DNA of 64,000 nucleotides from Nocardia suismassiliense. Lineage in GTDB: Bacteria; Actinomycetota; Actinomycetes; Mycobacteriales; Mycobacteriaceae. The position numbers were made by a program, and so were the translations under genes. The notes below the pieces were generated by a model. That model made no database searches and was not told the origin of the DNA. It was given only the letters and a program-made list of their open reading frames with translations. The stretch is from the NCBI RefSeq assembly GCF_900269665.1, contig NZ_LT985361.1:6854880-6918879 (forward strand), in the 5' to 3' direction. Positions within the stretch are counted from its first letter, which is position 1. Every line of letters begins with the position of its first letter. Positions 1 to 8,023 of this stretch are shown in pieces.

Positions 1-46
1 CGACTCCCCCGACGCCGGCGACATCGGCCGTGGTGAGCGTCCGGAC

Positions 47-397
47 ATGACGATGCCGCCGAAATCCTCCGGCTACTTCCCCGGCACCGACGACAAGCAC
101 CCGGTCCTGATCACCGAGGCGCAGCCCTCGCTGGAAGACCAGCACCGCTCCCGCGTACGCCGCTACACCATCATCATGGCGTTCCGCATCCCCTGCCTCG
201 TGCTGGCCGCCATCGCCTACAGCACCTTCAGCAGCGCCCTCCTGTCGATCCTCATCATCGCCGTCTCCATCCCGCTCCCCTGGATCGCCGTCCTCATCGC
301 CAACGACCGCCCCCCGCGTCGCAAAGACGAACCCAGCCGCTGGGACGAACGCCGTACCGCGCTGGAAGCTCGGCCGCACAACGCCATCGACAGCTGA
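47..397 (+). CDS. DUF3099 family membrane protein
   Basis: This 116-residue protein matches the DUF3099 family of small actinobacterial membrane proteins, whose biochemical role is unknown. Two adjacent hydrophobic segments, at about residues 44-66 and 68-86, are followed by a charged tail beginning NDRPPRRKDEPSRW. The N-terminal part contains the ITEAQ motif typical of the family. In mycobacteria a DUF3099 gene (Rv2709) lies just upstream of sigB, and sigB is found here 7.6 kb downstream, so the order is conserved although other genes intervene. A second ATG two codons in (position 53) is an alternative start, and no strong ribosome-binding site separates the two. Family assignment is by motif memory; function is not inferred. 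Confidence 0.8.
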   Translation: MTMPPKSSGYFPGTDDKHPVLITEAQPSLEDQHRSRVRRYTIIMAFRIPCLVLAAIAYSTFSSALLSILIIAVSIPLPWIAVLIANDRPPRRKDEPSRWDERRTALEARPHNAIDS

Positions 398-424
398 GGG
401 TCGGCTGGGCCTCCGGACACGGCG

Positions 425-1560
425 GCGGGATCGCGAGAGTAGCCCCGCCAACAAGTCCCGCTTGCGGATGCGCTCCAGGCCCTAACTAGGCACAGGCGCG
501 GCATCCACCGAGTAGACCCGCCACCACGTCCCACCGGCGAACGCCATCCGCGGCCAGCGGGACACCACGGCGCCATCCACCGAGTGAAGCCTCCACCACG
601 TCCCAATTCAGGCGCAGCATCGGTGACGGCGGGACATGGCGTCGGGTTCGAGCGAATAGGCCGCCACCATGTCCCACTCACGAATGGCATCAGGGGCCAA
701 AGGGACACCACGGCGGCATCCACCGAGTAGACCCGCCGCCATGTCCCGCTCGCGGAGTCGGCCGTACCCAACGGGACACCATGGCAGCAACCATCGGGTA
801 CACGCGCCACCACGTCCCACCCGCGAACACCCCACGCCCAACGGGACACCACAGCGCCATCCATCGAGTAGGGCCGCCACCAAGTCCCGTTCGCGAATGC
901 CATCCATGCCCAACGGGACACCACAGCGCCGGCCACCGAGTAGACCCACCACCATGTCCCACCGGCGAACGCCGTCCGCGGCCAGCGGGACACCACGACG
1001 CGATCCTCCGAGTGAAGCCTCCACCACGTCCCAATTCAGGCGCAGCATCGGTGACGGCGGGACATGGCGGCGCGGCGTCAGGCCTTGCGCCGAATGAAGG
1101 CGGACATCGCGGCGGCACCCCCATCAAGGTCGACCGCTCCATGTCCCGACCGCAAACGCCATCCACGCCACCGGGACATGGCGTCGGGTTCGAGCGACTA
1201 GCCGCCACCATGTCTCACTCACGAATGCCATCAGTGGCCAATGGGACAACACGGCGGCATCCCCGCGTAGGCCCGCCGCAATGTCCCGCTCGCAAATGCC
1301 ATCCATGCCCAACGGGACACCACTGCGCCGGCCACCGAGTACACCCGCCACCATGTCCCACCGGCGAACGCCGTCGGCGGCCAGCGGGACACCACGGCGG
1401 CATCCACCGAGTAGACCCGCCATCACGTCCCGCTCGCGAATGTCAGCCGTACCCAACGGGACACCACGGCGGCATCCCCCGAGTAGGGCCGCCACCATGT
1501 CCCGATCTCGAATGCCGTCCGTGCCTAACGGGACATAGCGGCGGCATACGGGCTGGTTGG
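425..1560. repeat. Tandem array of ~72-bp palindromic units (array 1)
   Basis: About 15 imperfect units run head to tail. The motif GGGACA starts at 559, 631, 702, 773, 843, 915, 987, 1059, 1173, 1243, 1314, 1386, 1458 and 1530, so the period is 70-72 bp; a 42-bp insertion at about 1059-1101 is the one break. Each unit is an inverted repeat of about 46 bp: a left arm GGGACACCACGGCGG, a centre near CATCCACCGAGTAGAC, and a right arm CCGCCACCATGTCCC. A linker of about 26 bp (near CGCTCGCGAATGCCATCC) follows. Linkers are conserved as well as arms. A longer duplication is visible, since the segment from 515 recurs about 428 bp (six units) later. The array fills the space between two convergent genes. 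Long open frames across it are by-products of a period divisible by three. Confidence 0.9.
1078..1107 (-). repeat. Copy of the MFS gene 3' end inside array 1
   Basis: These 30 bases match 28 of 30 bases of the 3' end of the MFS transporter gene at 3985-4014, including its stop codon. Read on the minus strand both give MSAFIRRKA followed by stop. The copy is 2.9 kb from the original and sits inside array 1, replacing part of a normal unit. It links array 1 to array 2, which abuts the MFS gene. Confidence 0.8.
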
Positions 1561-1610
1561 GGCTTCGACATCGGGGCTAGCTGGTGGAGCCCCGGCCATC
1601 AGCTAGCCCG

Positions 1611-3248
1611 TCAGGTGGTGATGCCGAGGTCGGTGCAGGCGCGGGCGCCGCTTTCGAGTGCGCCTTCGATCCAGGCTCGGCCTCGGGTGGAGGTGGCGTC
1701 GCCGGCGAAGGCGACCCGACCGTCCATTTCGGGGGTGCGGGTGTCCGGGCCGATTTCGACCGATTGCCCGGGCAGGTAGATCGCGGCTTCGCCGTTGGCC
1801 CAGCGGTCGGTGGCCCAGGAGTGCGAGGCGTAGCCGCCGGTCCATGCGGCGCGGACGGCGGGGCCGTGCACGTCGGCGAGGTGATCGAGGCATTCGGCCG
1901 CGCGTTCGGCCGGGAGCAGGCCGTCCCAGGCGTGCGCGTCGTCGGCCCAGGTGTAGGAGGCGATGACGACGCCGCCGTCGCCGGTGGGATGGGAGGGGTA
2001 CACCGTGAGTCGTGGTGGGGCGTCGGTGACGTCGATGCCGCCGTGCCCGGTCCACCAGCGGGTGGAGAACTCGAGGAAGGTTTTGGTGGCGGCGTCGTGG
2101 TGCAGTTCCGCGATGGCGCGTTGCTTGCCGTAGGACAGGGCCGGTTGGAAGCCGAGGTAGCGCAGCAGCGAATAGGGTGCCGCGACCACGATGCGATCGA
2201 CCTCGACGGTGTCGTCGCCTGCGCCGTACCTCAGTCGCAGCCGCGGTTGCCGTCCGTCGATCCCGGTGACCACGGAGTTCGTAATGATCTCTGCCCCAGC
2301 GCCTTTCGCAGCACCGGCCAACTCGACGATCAATCGGTCGGTGCCACCGACGATTTCGACCAGCTCGGTGCCGGGAGCGAGGTTCGTGGCGGTCATGAGG
2401 TTATGAGTCAAGCTCAAACCCATGCGGGCGGTGATGCCCTCGATGGAGCCGAGATGGTCGATGCTCGATTCCGAAAGCCCTTGGGCCAGTAGCCAATCCC
2501 GCAGCGACATCTCGTCGTAGCGGGCCAGGAAGTCGGTCCACGCCTCGACATCGCTGTCCCGGTGCACGCCGGTGCTCGACAACACCCGATCCAGCAGCGC
2601 CCGACCGTGCACCGCCGCGGCGCCGAACACCCCCGCGATCGGTGCCGGATCTGTGGTGTATTCGGCCCGGGTCATCGATACGCCGCCGGCGCTGACCAGT
2701 CGATGCGGGTGGGTCATGTGAAACGGGCGGGTCGGCACACCTAACCGGGCCAGCACGCCGGTGGTGACAGTGTGCGTGGTGGGAATGCGCATCGCACCCG
2801 CCTCGCCGTGACCGCCGGTGGCCGCGAACGGTTCCCGCAACGTCCGAATCCGGCCGCCCACCCGATCCGACCCCTCGAACACCCGCACCCGATGCCCCGC
2901 CTGCGCCAGGATCCACGCCGCGGCCAACCCGGCGGCACCGGCACCCACCACGGCGACATCCTGCGGATTGTCCGTGCGCTTCGGCCCCGCACCGGCAAGC
3001 AACTCTCGATGCAGTGCCCGTACATCACGCCCGGACTCGTCCACACCCACGATGTCCCGGGCGACCAGCCGAGCCCGATCCCGCCGAGACGGTGAAATAT
3101 CGGCACTCCCGGCCGCGGGCCGCGACGCCTCGCGCCCGGCGAAATGGCCGGAAGCGCCCGCCCCACCCGCCGCCCCCAACACCAACCCGGCAGCACCGGC
3201 AGCGGTGTAACGCAACAGATCACGCCGACCAACGGTGTTTTCACGCAC
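1611..3248 (-). CDS. Tat-exported flavin amine oxidase (FAD-dependent)
   Basis: This 545-residue protein looks like a flavin monoamine or L-amino-acid oxidase, which deaminates amines with FAD and releases hydrogen peroxide. A twin-arginine signal comes first (GRRDLLRY at about residues 7-14, then a Gly/Ala-rich hydrophobic stretch), so it is probably folded in the cytoplasm and exported. The FAD-binding Rossmann motif VVGAGAAGLAAAW lies near residue 100 and is followed by VGGRIRT, typical of amine oxidases. The C-terminal FAD-contact segment VAFAGDATSTRGRAWIEGA is intact. The GTG start at 3248 is chosen because AAAGGAG precedes it by 7 bases; an upstream ATG at 3296 would bury the Tat motif. 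The gene is isolated between repeat arrays 1 and 2. The exact substrate cannot be told from sequence. Confidence 0.85.
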   Translation of the reverse strand: MRENTVGRRDLLRYTAAGAAGLVLGAAGGAGASGHFAGREASRPAAGSADISPSRRDRARLVARDIVGVDESGRDVRALHRELLAGAGPKRTDNPQDVAVVGAGAAGLAAAWILAQAGHRVRVFEGSDRVGGRIRTLREPFAATGGHGEAGAMRIPTTHTVTTGVLARLGVPTRPFHMTHPHRLVSAGGVSMTRAEYTTDPAPIAGVFGAAAVHGRALLDRVLSSTGVHRDSDVEAWTDFLARYDEMSLRDWLLAQGLSESSIDHLGSIEGITARMGLSLTHNLMTATNLAPGTELVEIVGGTDRLIVELAGAAKGAGAEIITNSVVTGIDGRQPRLRLRYGAGDDTVEVDRIVVAAPYSLLRYLGFQPALSYGKQRAIAELHHDAATKTFLEFSTRWWTGHGGIDVTDAPPRLTVYPSHPTGDGGVVIASYTWADDAHAWDGLLPAERAAECLDHLADVHGPAVRAAWTGGYASHSWATDRWANGEAAIYLPGQSVEIGPDTRTPEMDGRVAFAGDATSTRGRAWIEGALESGARACTDLGITT

Positions 3249-3488
3249 GACCCAGCTCCTTTGCTGCGATCCGGTCCACACCACCGAACCGGCCATGCGG
3301 CCGATCCGCGCTCATCGGGCCACCGACCCACCCTCAGCGCAGACACTGTGCCACACGTCACCACCCCGGTCCGGGCACCTGAGGTGTGTCGCCGACAAGC
3401 AGCCGCATCCCCCACCACAACCACTGCACAAGATCGACTTCACACAGCACCAGACCACTCGTCGAGATCACGAGAAGTGACCTCGACG

Positions 3489-3984
3489 TCAGGACTTCGC
3501 GGATGAATGCGGACATCACGACGACACCCACCGAGTGGAACCGCCACCACGTCCCACCCACAAACGCCATCCGCGCCCAAAGGGACACCACAGCGGCATT
3601 CATCGAGTAGGCCCGCCGTCATGTTCCGTTCGCGCACAGCATCGAAGTTGGAAGGGACATGGCGGCGAGGGTCAAGCCTTAAGGCGGACAACACGGCGGC
3701 AACCACCGAGTGCAGCCGCCACCACGTCCCATCCGCGGATGCCGACTACGCCCAACGGGACATCACGGCGTCATCCACCGAGTGGAACCGCCACCACGTC
3801 CCAACCGTGAATGCCTCCGGCGCCCAACGGGACACCAGGGCGACACTCACCGAGGCCGCCACAACGTCCCGCCGCAAACGCCATCCGCGCCCAGCGGGAC
3901 ACCAGGGCGGCATCCGCCGGGCGACGCCGCCGTCATGTCCCGTTCGCCCGCAGCAGCAACGCTGGAGGGGACATGGGGCGGGCA
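3489..3984. repeat. Tandem array of ~72-bp palindromic units (array 2)
   Basis: This is the same repeat family as array 1: GGACAT/GGGACA motifs recur at about 3511, 3582, 3654, 3685, 3756, 3828, 3896 and 3969, with right arms CCGCCACCACGTCCC. The spacing is again near 72 bp with one shortened step (3654 to 3685). The array lies between the 5' end of the amine oxidase gene and the 3' end of the MFS gene and runs into the MFS stop codon. Two degenerate copies of the MFS 3' end are embedded. One at 3489-3516 matches about 26 of 30 bases with a 2-base gap. One at 3672-3690 has an internal deletion of about 11 bases. The stretch 3249-3488 upstream holds no recognisable gene and presumably carries the oxidase promoter. 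Confidence 0.88.
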
Positions 3985-5271
3985 TCAGGCCTTGCGGCGG
4001 ATGAAGGCGGACATTACTGCGGCGGTGGCGCATAACCCGCCAGCCAAGTACCAGGCGAGGTCGTAGGTGCCTTGGACGTCGCGGATGACACCTGCGCCGG
4101 TGGCGGCGATGGCGGAGCCGATTTGGTGGGAGGCGAAGACCCAGCCGAAGGCTACGGGGCCGTCGTTGCCGAAGAGTTCGCGGCAGAGCATGACGGTGGG
4201 TGGGACGGTGGCTACCCAGTCGAGGCCGTAGAAGATGATGAAGACCCAGAGGCTGGGTTGGGTGTGGGGGCCCAGCAGCGACGGCAGGATGAGCAGGGAC
4301 AGGCCGCGCAGTACGTAGTAGCCGACCAGTAGGTAGCGCGGGTCGATGCGGTCGGTCAGCCAGCCGGAGGCGATGGTGCCTGCCACGTCGAAGATGCCGA
4401 CCACGGCGAGCAGGCTGGCGGCGGCGGTCGGCGGCATGCCGTGGTCGTGCGCGGCGCTGACGAAATGGGTGCCGACGAGACCGTTGGTCGATGCTCCGCA
4501 GACCGCGAAACCACCTGCCAGCAGCCAGAATCCGGGCGTGCGCGCGATCTTGGCCAGCACCGTGAGCGCGCGGGACGCGCCAACCGCTGCCGGTGTGCGG
4601 ACGCCGACCACGCTGCCCGGCTCCGCCCCGTACGCGGTGACCCCGACATCACTCGGGTAATCCCTGATGAACAGCAACACCAGCGGCACGACGGCCAGCG
4701 CCGTCCCGGCGACGATCAGCGACGGCAACCGCCAGCCGTGCTCGTGCGCCAGCATCGACACCAACGGCAGGAACACCAGCTGACCGGTCGCGCCCGCCGC
4801 CGTGAGCACCCCGGTGACCAGTCCGCGCTGGCGCACGAACCAACGCCCGGTGATGGTCGCCACGAACGGCATCGACATCGACCCGACGCCGACACCCACC
4901 AGCAGACCCCAGGTCAGCATCAGATGCCACGGCTGGGTCATGAACACGGTGAGCCCGGCGCCTGCCGCGACGAGCACCAGCGCCCCCGACACCACCTTGC
5001 GAATGCCGAACCGGTCCATCAGCGCCGCCGCGAACGGCGAAATCAACCCGTACAACAGCAGATTCAGCGAGACCGCCGCACCGATCGTGCCGTGCGACCA
5101 GCCGAACTCCGCGTGCAGCGGATCCATCAGCACACTGGGCACCGAGCGGAACGCGGCCGCACCGAGCAGCGCGACGAAGCCGACCCCCACGACGATCCAC
5201 GCCGGATGCGGACCGCGCCGGGCAACGGTGTCGTGCAACGGTACTGGCGGTGGTGTCTGCAGCTCGGTCAC
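3985..5271 (-). CDS. MFS transporter
   Basis: This 428-residue integral membrane protein belongs to the major facilitator superfamily. About 12 hydrophobic segments are visible. The MFS loop 2-3 motif appears as DRFGIRKV at about residue 80, and its repeat in the second half as DRIDPRYLL. The overall look (SMSMPFVATITGRWFVRQRG) resembles the monocarboxylate/oxalate-type branch, but the substrate is unknown. The GTG at 5271 is chosen because it gives a normal N-terminus; the ribosome-binding site is weak and the frame stays open far upstream, so the start is uncertain. The last codons (MSAFIRRKA) overlap the edge of repeat array 2: the GGACAT...GCGGCGG motif of the repeat is itself the coding sequence. 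Copies of this 3' end occur at 1078, 3489 and 3672. Confidence 0.82.
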   Translation of the reverse strand: MTELQTPPPVPLHDTVARRGPHPAWIVVGVGFVALLGAAAFRSVPSVLMDPLHAEFGWSHGTIGAAVSLNLLLYGLISPFAAALMDRFGIRKVVSGALVLVAAGAGLTVFMTQPWHLMLTWGLLVGVGVGSMSMPFVATITGRWFVRQRGLVTGVLTAAGATGQLVFLPLVSMLAHEHGWRLPSLIVAGTALAVVPLVLLFIRDYPSDVGVTAYGAEPGSVVGVRTPAAVGASRALTVLAKIARTPGFWLLAGGFAVCGASTNGLVGTHFVSAAHDHGMPPTAAASLLAVVGIFDVAGTIASGWLTDRIDPRYLLVGYYVLRGLSLLILPSLLGPHTQPSLWVFIIFYGLDWVATVPPTVMLCRELFGNDGPVAFGWVFASHQIGSAIAATGAGVIRDVQGTYDLAWYLAGGLCATAAVMSAFIRRKA

Positions 5272-5421
5272 CCGCTGAGCGTGCCGGAAATTCGGCCGCG
5301 CAACGAGCGGCCGGAAGGCCACAAAACACCAAGATCGTGCCAGGACCGGCGACACGCCAATCTGCTCGACACCGCGCGTCGCTTTCCCTATGGTGTCTGC
5401 GGGTACAAGACAGGAGTGAAC

Positions 5422-6162
5422 ATGATTCGGTGGATCTGGGCTTTCCTGGACCGCCCCGCACAACGATTCGACGACTGCGCGAAGTTCTGGTCCACGGTCA
5501 CCGGTACCGAACTGTCCGCTCGCCGCGGCGAGCACGACGAATTCCTCACGCTGCTCCCCGATCCCGCGCTGTTCGCGGCGGCGGGCGTGAAGATGCAGGC
5601 GGTGACCGGTCTCGGCGGCGTCCATCTCGACCTCGACGTCGACCACATCCCGACCGCCGTGCGCACCGCACTCGATCTCGGCGCCGAACTGGTCGCGAAT
5701 CATCCGGACTACGCCGTCCTGCGCTCCCCCGGCGGCCAGACCTTCTGCCTCACCCCGAGCGGTCGCGGCCGAGGCACCCCCGCCCCCGCCACGAAGGCGC
5801 CCGACGGCACCCTCAGCCGCCTCGACCAGGTGTGCCTGGACATCGGCCCCGCCGACCACACCGCCGAAACGGAGTTCTGGAAGTCGTTGACCGGCTGGAA
5901 CTTCCAGCAAGGCAGGCTGCCGGAGTTCGCCCGGCTCCGTGCCGAGGAATCCCTCCCCATCCAGCTGCTCCTTCAGCGCCTCGACGAAGACCGCCCCACC
6001 AGCGCCCACATCGACCTGTCCTCGTCGGACATCGACGCGACCGCCCGGTGGCACGAAACCCTCGGCGCCACCATCATGGAACGCTACGAACACTGGATCG
6101 TCATGAACGACCCCGCGGGCGCCACCTACTGCGTCACGGCCCGCGACCCGAGAGGCGTCTGA
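5422..6162 (+). CDS. VOC-family (glyoxalase-like) protein
   Basis: The protein has 246 residues and two tandem glyoxalase/VOC modules: about residues 1-115 (starting MIRWIWAFLDRP and ending with GGQTFCLTP) and about 130-246 (LDQVCLDIGPAD to AGATYCVT). Each has the paired beta-alpha-beta-beta-beta layout and the G(G/A)xxYC-type end strand typical of actinobacterial glyoxalase-like domains. Such proteins often bind a metal or a small hydrophobic ligand, and the specific role is unknown. The ATG at 5422 is preceded by AGGAG at 5412-5416. The open frame extends a kilobase upstream on the antisense of the MFS gene, but that part does not look coding. The gene is divergent from the MFS transporter. 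Confidence 0.85.
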   Translation: MIRWIWAFLDRPAQRFDDCAKFWSTVTGTELSARRGEHDEFLTLLPDPALFAAAGVKMQAVTGLGGVHLDLDVDHIPTAVRTALDLGAELVANHPDYAVLRSPGGQTFCLTPSGRGRGTPAPATKAPDGTLSRLDQVCLDIGPADHTAETEFWKSLTGWNFQQGRLPEFARLRAEESLPIQLLLQRLDEDRPTSAHIDLSSSDIDATARWHETLGATIMERYEHWIVMNDPAGATYCVTARDPRGV

Positions 6163-6171
6163 CCCATCCAG

Positions 6172-6221
6172 CAGAGTCATATGGTCGCGAGAAGATCCTG
6201 GCCAGCAACCATATGACTCTG
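6172..6221. terminator. Perfect 14-bp stem-loop after the VOC gene
   Basis: CAGAGTCATATGGT at 6172-6185 is the exact reverse complement of ACCATATGACTCTG at 6208-6221, with a 22-base loop. No T-run follows. A third partial copy of the right arm (CCATTCGACTCTG) follows at about 6239. It lies 10 bases after the VOC stop codon and about 90 bases before the methyltransferase start, so a terminator or an operator are both possible. Confidence 0.6.
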
Positions 6222-6310
6222 CGCGTCTGCCGGCACGACCATTCGACTCTGTTCGATCTTGCGCGCACCACCTGCCGAGTCCGCTGATCAGGCGGTGGCA
6301 GAGTACCGAT

Positions 6311-7831
6311 GTGCCTACGAACCGATCGACGACCACCGGATCCCTGCTCACCGCGCTGTGCCCGGAGCTCCGGACGGCGCTGACCAGGGTCGGCTACGAC
6401 GCCGACACTCTGCTCGAGGTACTGGGCGAAGATGTGCACGCGGCACTGGGTCGCTCGGAACCGGTCCCCGTGCGCCGTGCCGCGCGCGACGCCGGAGAAC
6501 TGGGCACGCTCATCCGCTTGCTGCTACTCGGCGACACACTGCCCGAACGCGATGTCGCGGCCGCGCTGCTACCGGTAGATATCGACCGCGCGGTGGCGGC
6601 GGGCCTGCTCGATCGTGCCGGCGACACCGTCCGCGCCGCGCTCGACCTGCGCCCATTGGATGCCGGAGCGGGCACCCGCTGGATCCTGTCCGATCTCGAC
6701 GATTCGATGCGCCGGCGCACCCTCACCGAAGACCACGTCCTCGGCGTCGGCCACGCCTCTCTTTCGCTGTTGCGCGCCACCCCGACCCGCAAGGTCGGCT
6801 CGGTGCTCGACCTAGGCACCGGCTGCGGCGTGCAGGCCGTGCACGCCGCCTCCTACGCGAACCAGGTGACCGCCACCGACGTGAACACCCGCGCGCTGTG
6901 GCTCGCCGAAGCCACCGCCGCACTCAACGGACTCGATATCGAACTGCTCGAAGGCTCCTGGTTCGAACCGGTCGCAGGACGCCGCTTCGACCAGGTGGTC
7001 GCGAACCCGCCGTTCGTCGTCGGCCCCGCCAGGATCGAGCACACCTACCGTGACTCCGGGCTCGCCCTCGACGGCGCCAGCGAATTGGTGATCGCACAGG
7101 CCGCAGACCTGCTCGCCCCCGGCGGCACCGCCGCGATGCTGGCCGCCTGGATCCATGTGGACGGTGAGGACTGGCGGCACCGGGTGTCGTCGTGGCTGCC
7201 CGCGCACGGCGTCGACGCCTGGGTGGTACAGCGCGACGTCGCCGACCCCGCCCTGTATGTCGGCACCTGGCTGCGGGACGCGGGCCTCGACCCACGCGAC
7301 CCGGCTGCGCAGGCCCGCGCCGAGCAGTGGCTCGACGCCTTCACCGCGGCCGACGTCGAAGGCATCGGCTTCGGCTTCGTCTACTTGCGTGCCATCGACG
7401 CCCCGACCGAACTGCTCGCCGAGGACCTCACGCACGGCTTCGACGACCCGCTCGGCGACGAGGCGACCCGCTACTTCGAGCGTTCGGCCTGGCTGCGCGC
7501 CGTCGCCAACGACGAAAAACTGGCCCGGACTTCACGTTTCGTGGTGGATCCGGCGACCGCCCTGGAACGCGTCGCGCTGCCCGGCCCCGACGGCTGGACC
7601 GAGCAGGTCGCGCGGGTGCACCGCGGCGACGGACCGCGCTGGCAGCACGAGGTGGACGAGACAACCATCTCGCTGCTTGCGGGAATGCGCGCGGATGGCC
7701 TGCCGTTGTACGAACTGATCGAACTGCTGGCGGTTGCCCACGGATCTGCCGAAGTGACCACGGAGTTCGCGGCCGATGCGTTGTCCGTGGTGGCCGGACT
7801 GGTCCGCCACGGATTGGTGCGGCCCGTGTAA
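6311..7831 (+). CDS. Class I SAM-dependent methyltransferase (N5-glutamine/rRNA type)
   Basis: The product has 506 residues. An N-terminal helical domain (about 1-150) precedes a Rossmann methyltransferase domain with motif I VLDLGTGCGVQA near residue 165 and the catalytic NPPF motif (VVANPPFVV) near residue 233. NPPF is typical of enzymes methylating planar nitrogens in glutamine side chains, adenine or guanine. A C-terminal domain of about 170 residues completes it. This three-part build is common to an uncharacterised actinobacterial family often found beside sigB. The target is unknown: protein glutamine, rRNA and tRNA are all possible. The start is a GTG at 6311. The gene is followed at 7832-8023 by the sigB promoter region. 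Confidence 0.83.
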   Translation: MPTNRSTTTGSLLTALCPELRTALTRVGYDADTLLEVLGEDVHAALGRSEPVPVRRAARDAGELGTLIRLLLLGDTLPERDVAAALLPVDIDRAVAAGLLDRAGDTVRAALDLRPLDAGAGTRWILSDLDDSMRRRTLTEDHVLGVGHASLSLLRATPTRKVGSVLDLGTGCGVQAVHAASYANQVTATDVNTRALWLAEATAALNGLDIELLEGSWFEPVAGRRFDQVVANPPFVVGPARIEHTYRDSGLALDGASELVIAQAADLLAPGGTAAMLAAWIHVDGEDWRHRVSSWLPAHGVDAWVVQRDVADPALYVGTWLRDAGLDPRDPAAQARAEQWLDAFTAADVEGIGFGFVYLRAIDAPTELLAEDLTHGFDDPLGDEATRYFERSAWLRAVANDEKLARTSRFVVDPATALERVALPGPDGWTEQVARVHRGDGPRWQHEVDETTISLLAGMRADGLPLYELIELLAVAHGSAEVTTEFAADALSVVAGLVRHGLVRPV

Positions 7832-7961
7832 ATCCGGCGATCGCGGGTAGGTCGGTGCAGGCACCGGACAGCAGGCGTTCCACCGCTGGGAGCTTCTCAG
7901 GAACTTCTCAGACGAGAGTGAGGAAAACCGCACGTCAAAGCGGTTTATCTGAGCCACGACG

Positions 7962-7988
7962 GGGAACTTTATCTCTGTCGGGTCCGTT
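7962..7988 (+). promoter_or_regulatory. ECF-sigma-type promoter of sigB
   Basis: GGGAAC at 7962-7967 is followed after 17 bases by CGTT at 7985-7988, which matches the GGAAC-N16/17-CGTT consensus of stress ECF sigma factors such as SigE and SigH. In mycobacteria sigB is transcribed by SigE/SigH, so this fits known regulation. The -10 element lies about 35 bases before the sigB ATG. A 7-bp hairpin (AAACCGC/GCGGTTT, 7925-7946) just upstream may end the preceding transcript. Confidence 0.75.
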
Positions 7989-8023
7989 GTTCGGAGTGAG
8001 ACACCACCGACAGGAGGCAAGTC

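Noticed and set aside
425..1560. Array 1 as a CRISPR array
   Set aside because: The 26-bp 'spacers' are conserved between units, the 46-bp 'repeats' vary, and there are no cas genes or leader in the window.
669..1779. Several long open frames across array 1 in both strands
   Set aside because: They exist because the period (72) is divisible by three; proteins are repetitive Pro/Arg/His-rich strings with no domain.
4441..5421. Long upstream extension of the VOC gene
   Set aside because: It is antisense to the MFS transporter and ends before a clear start at 5422 with a ribosome-binding site.
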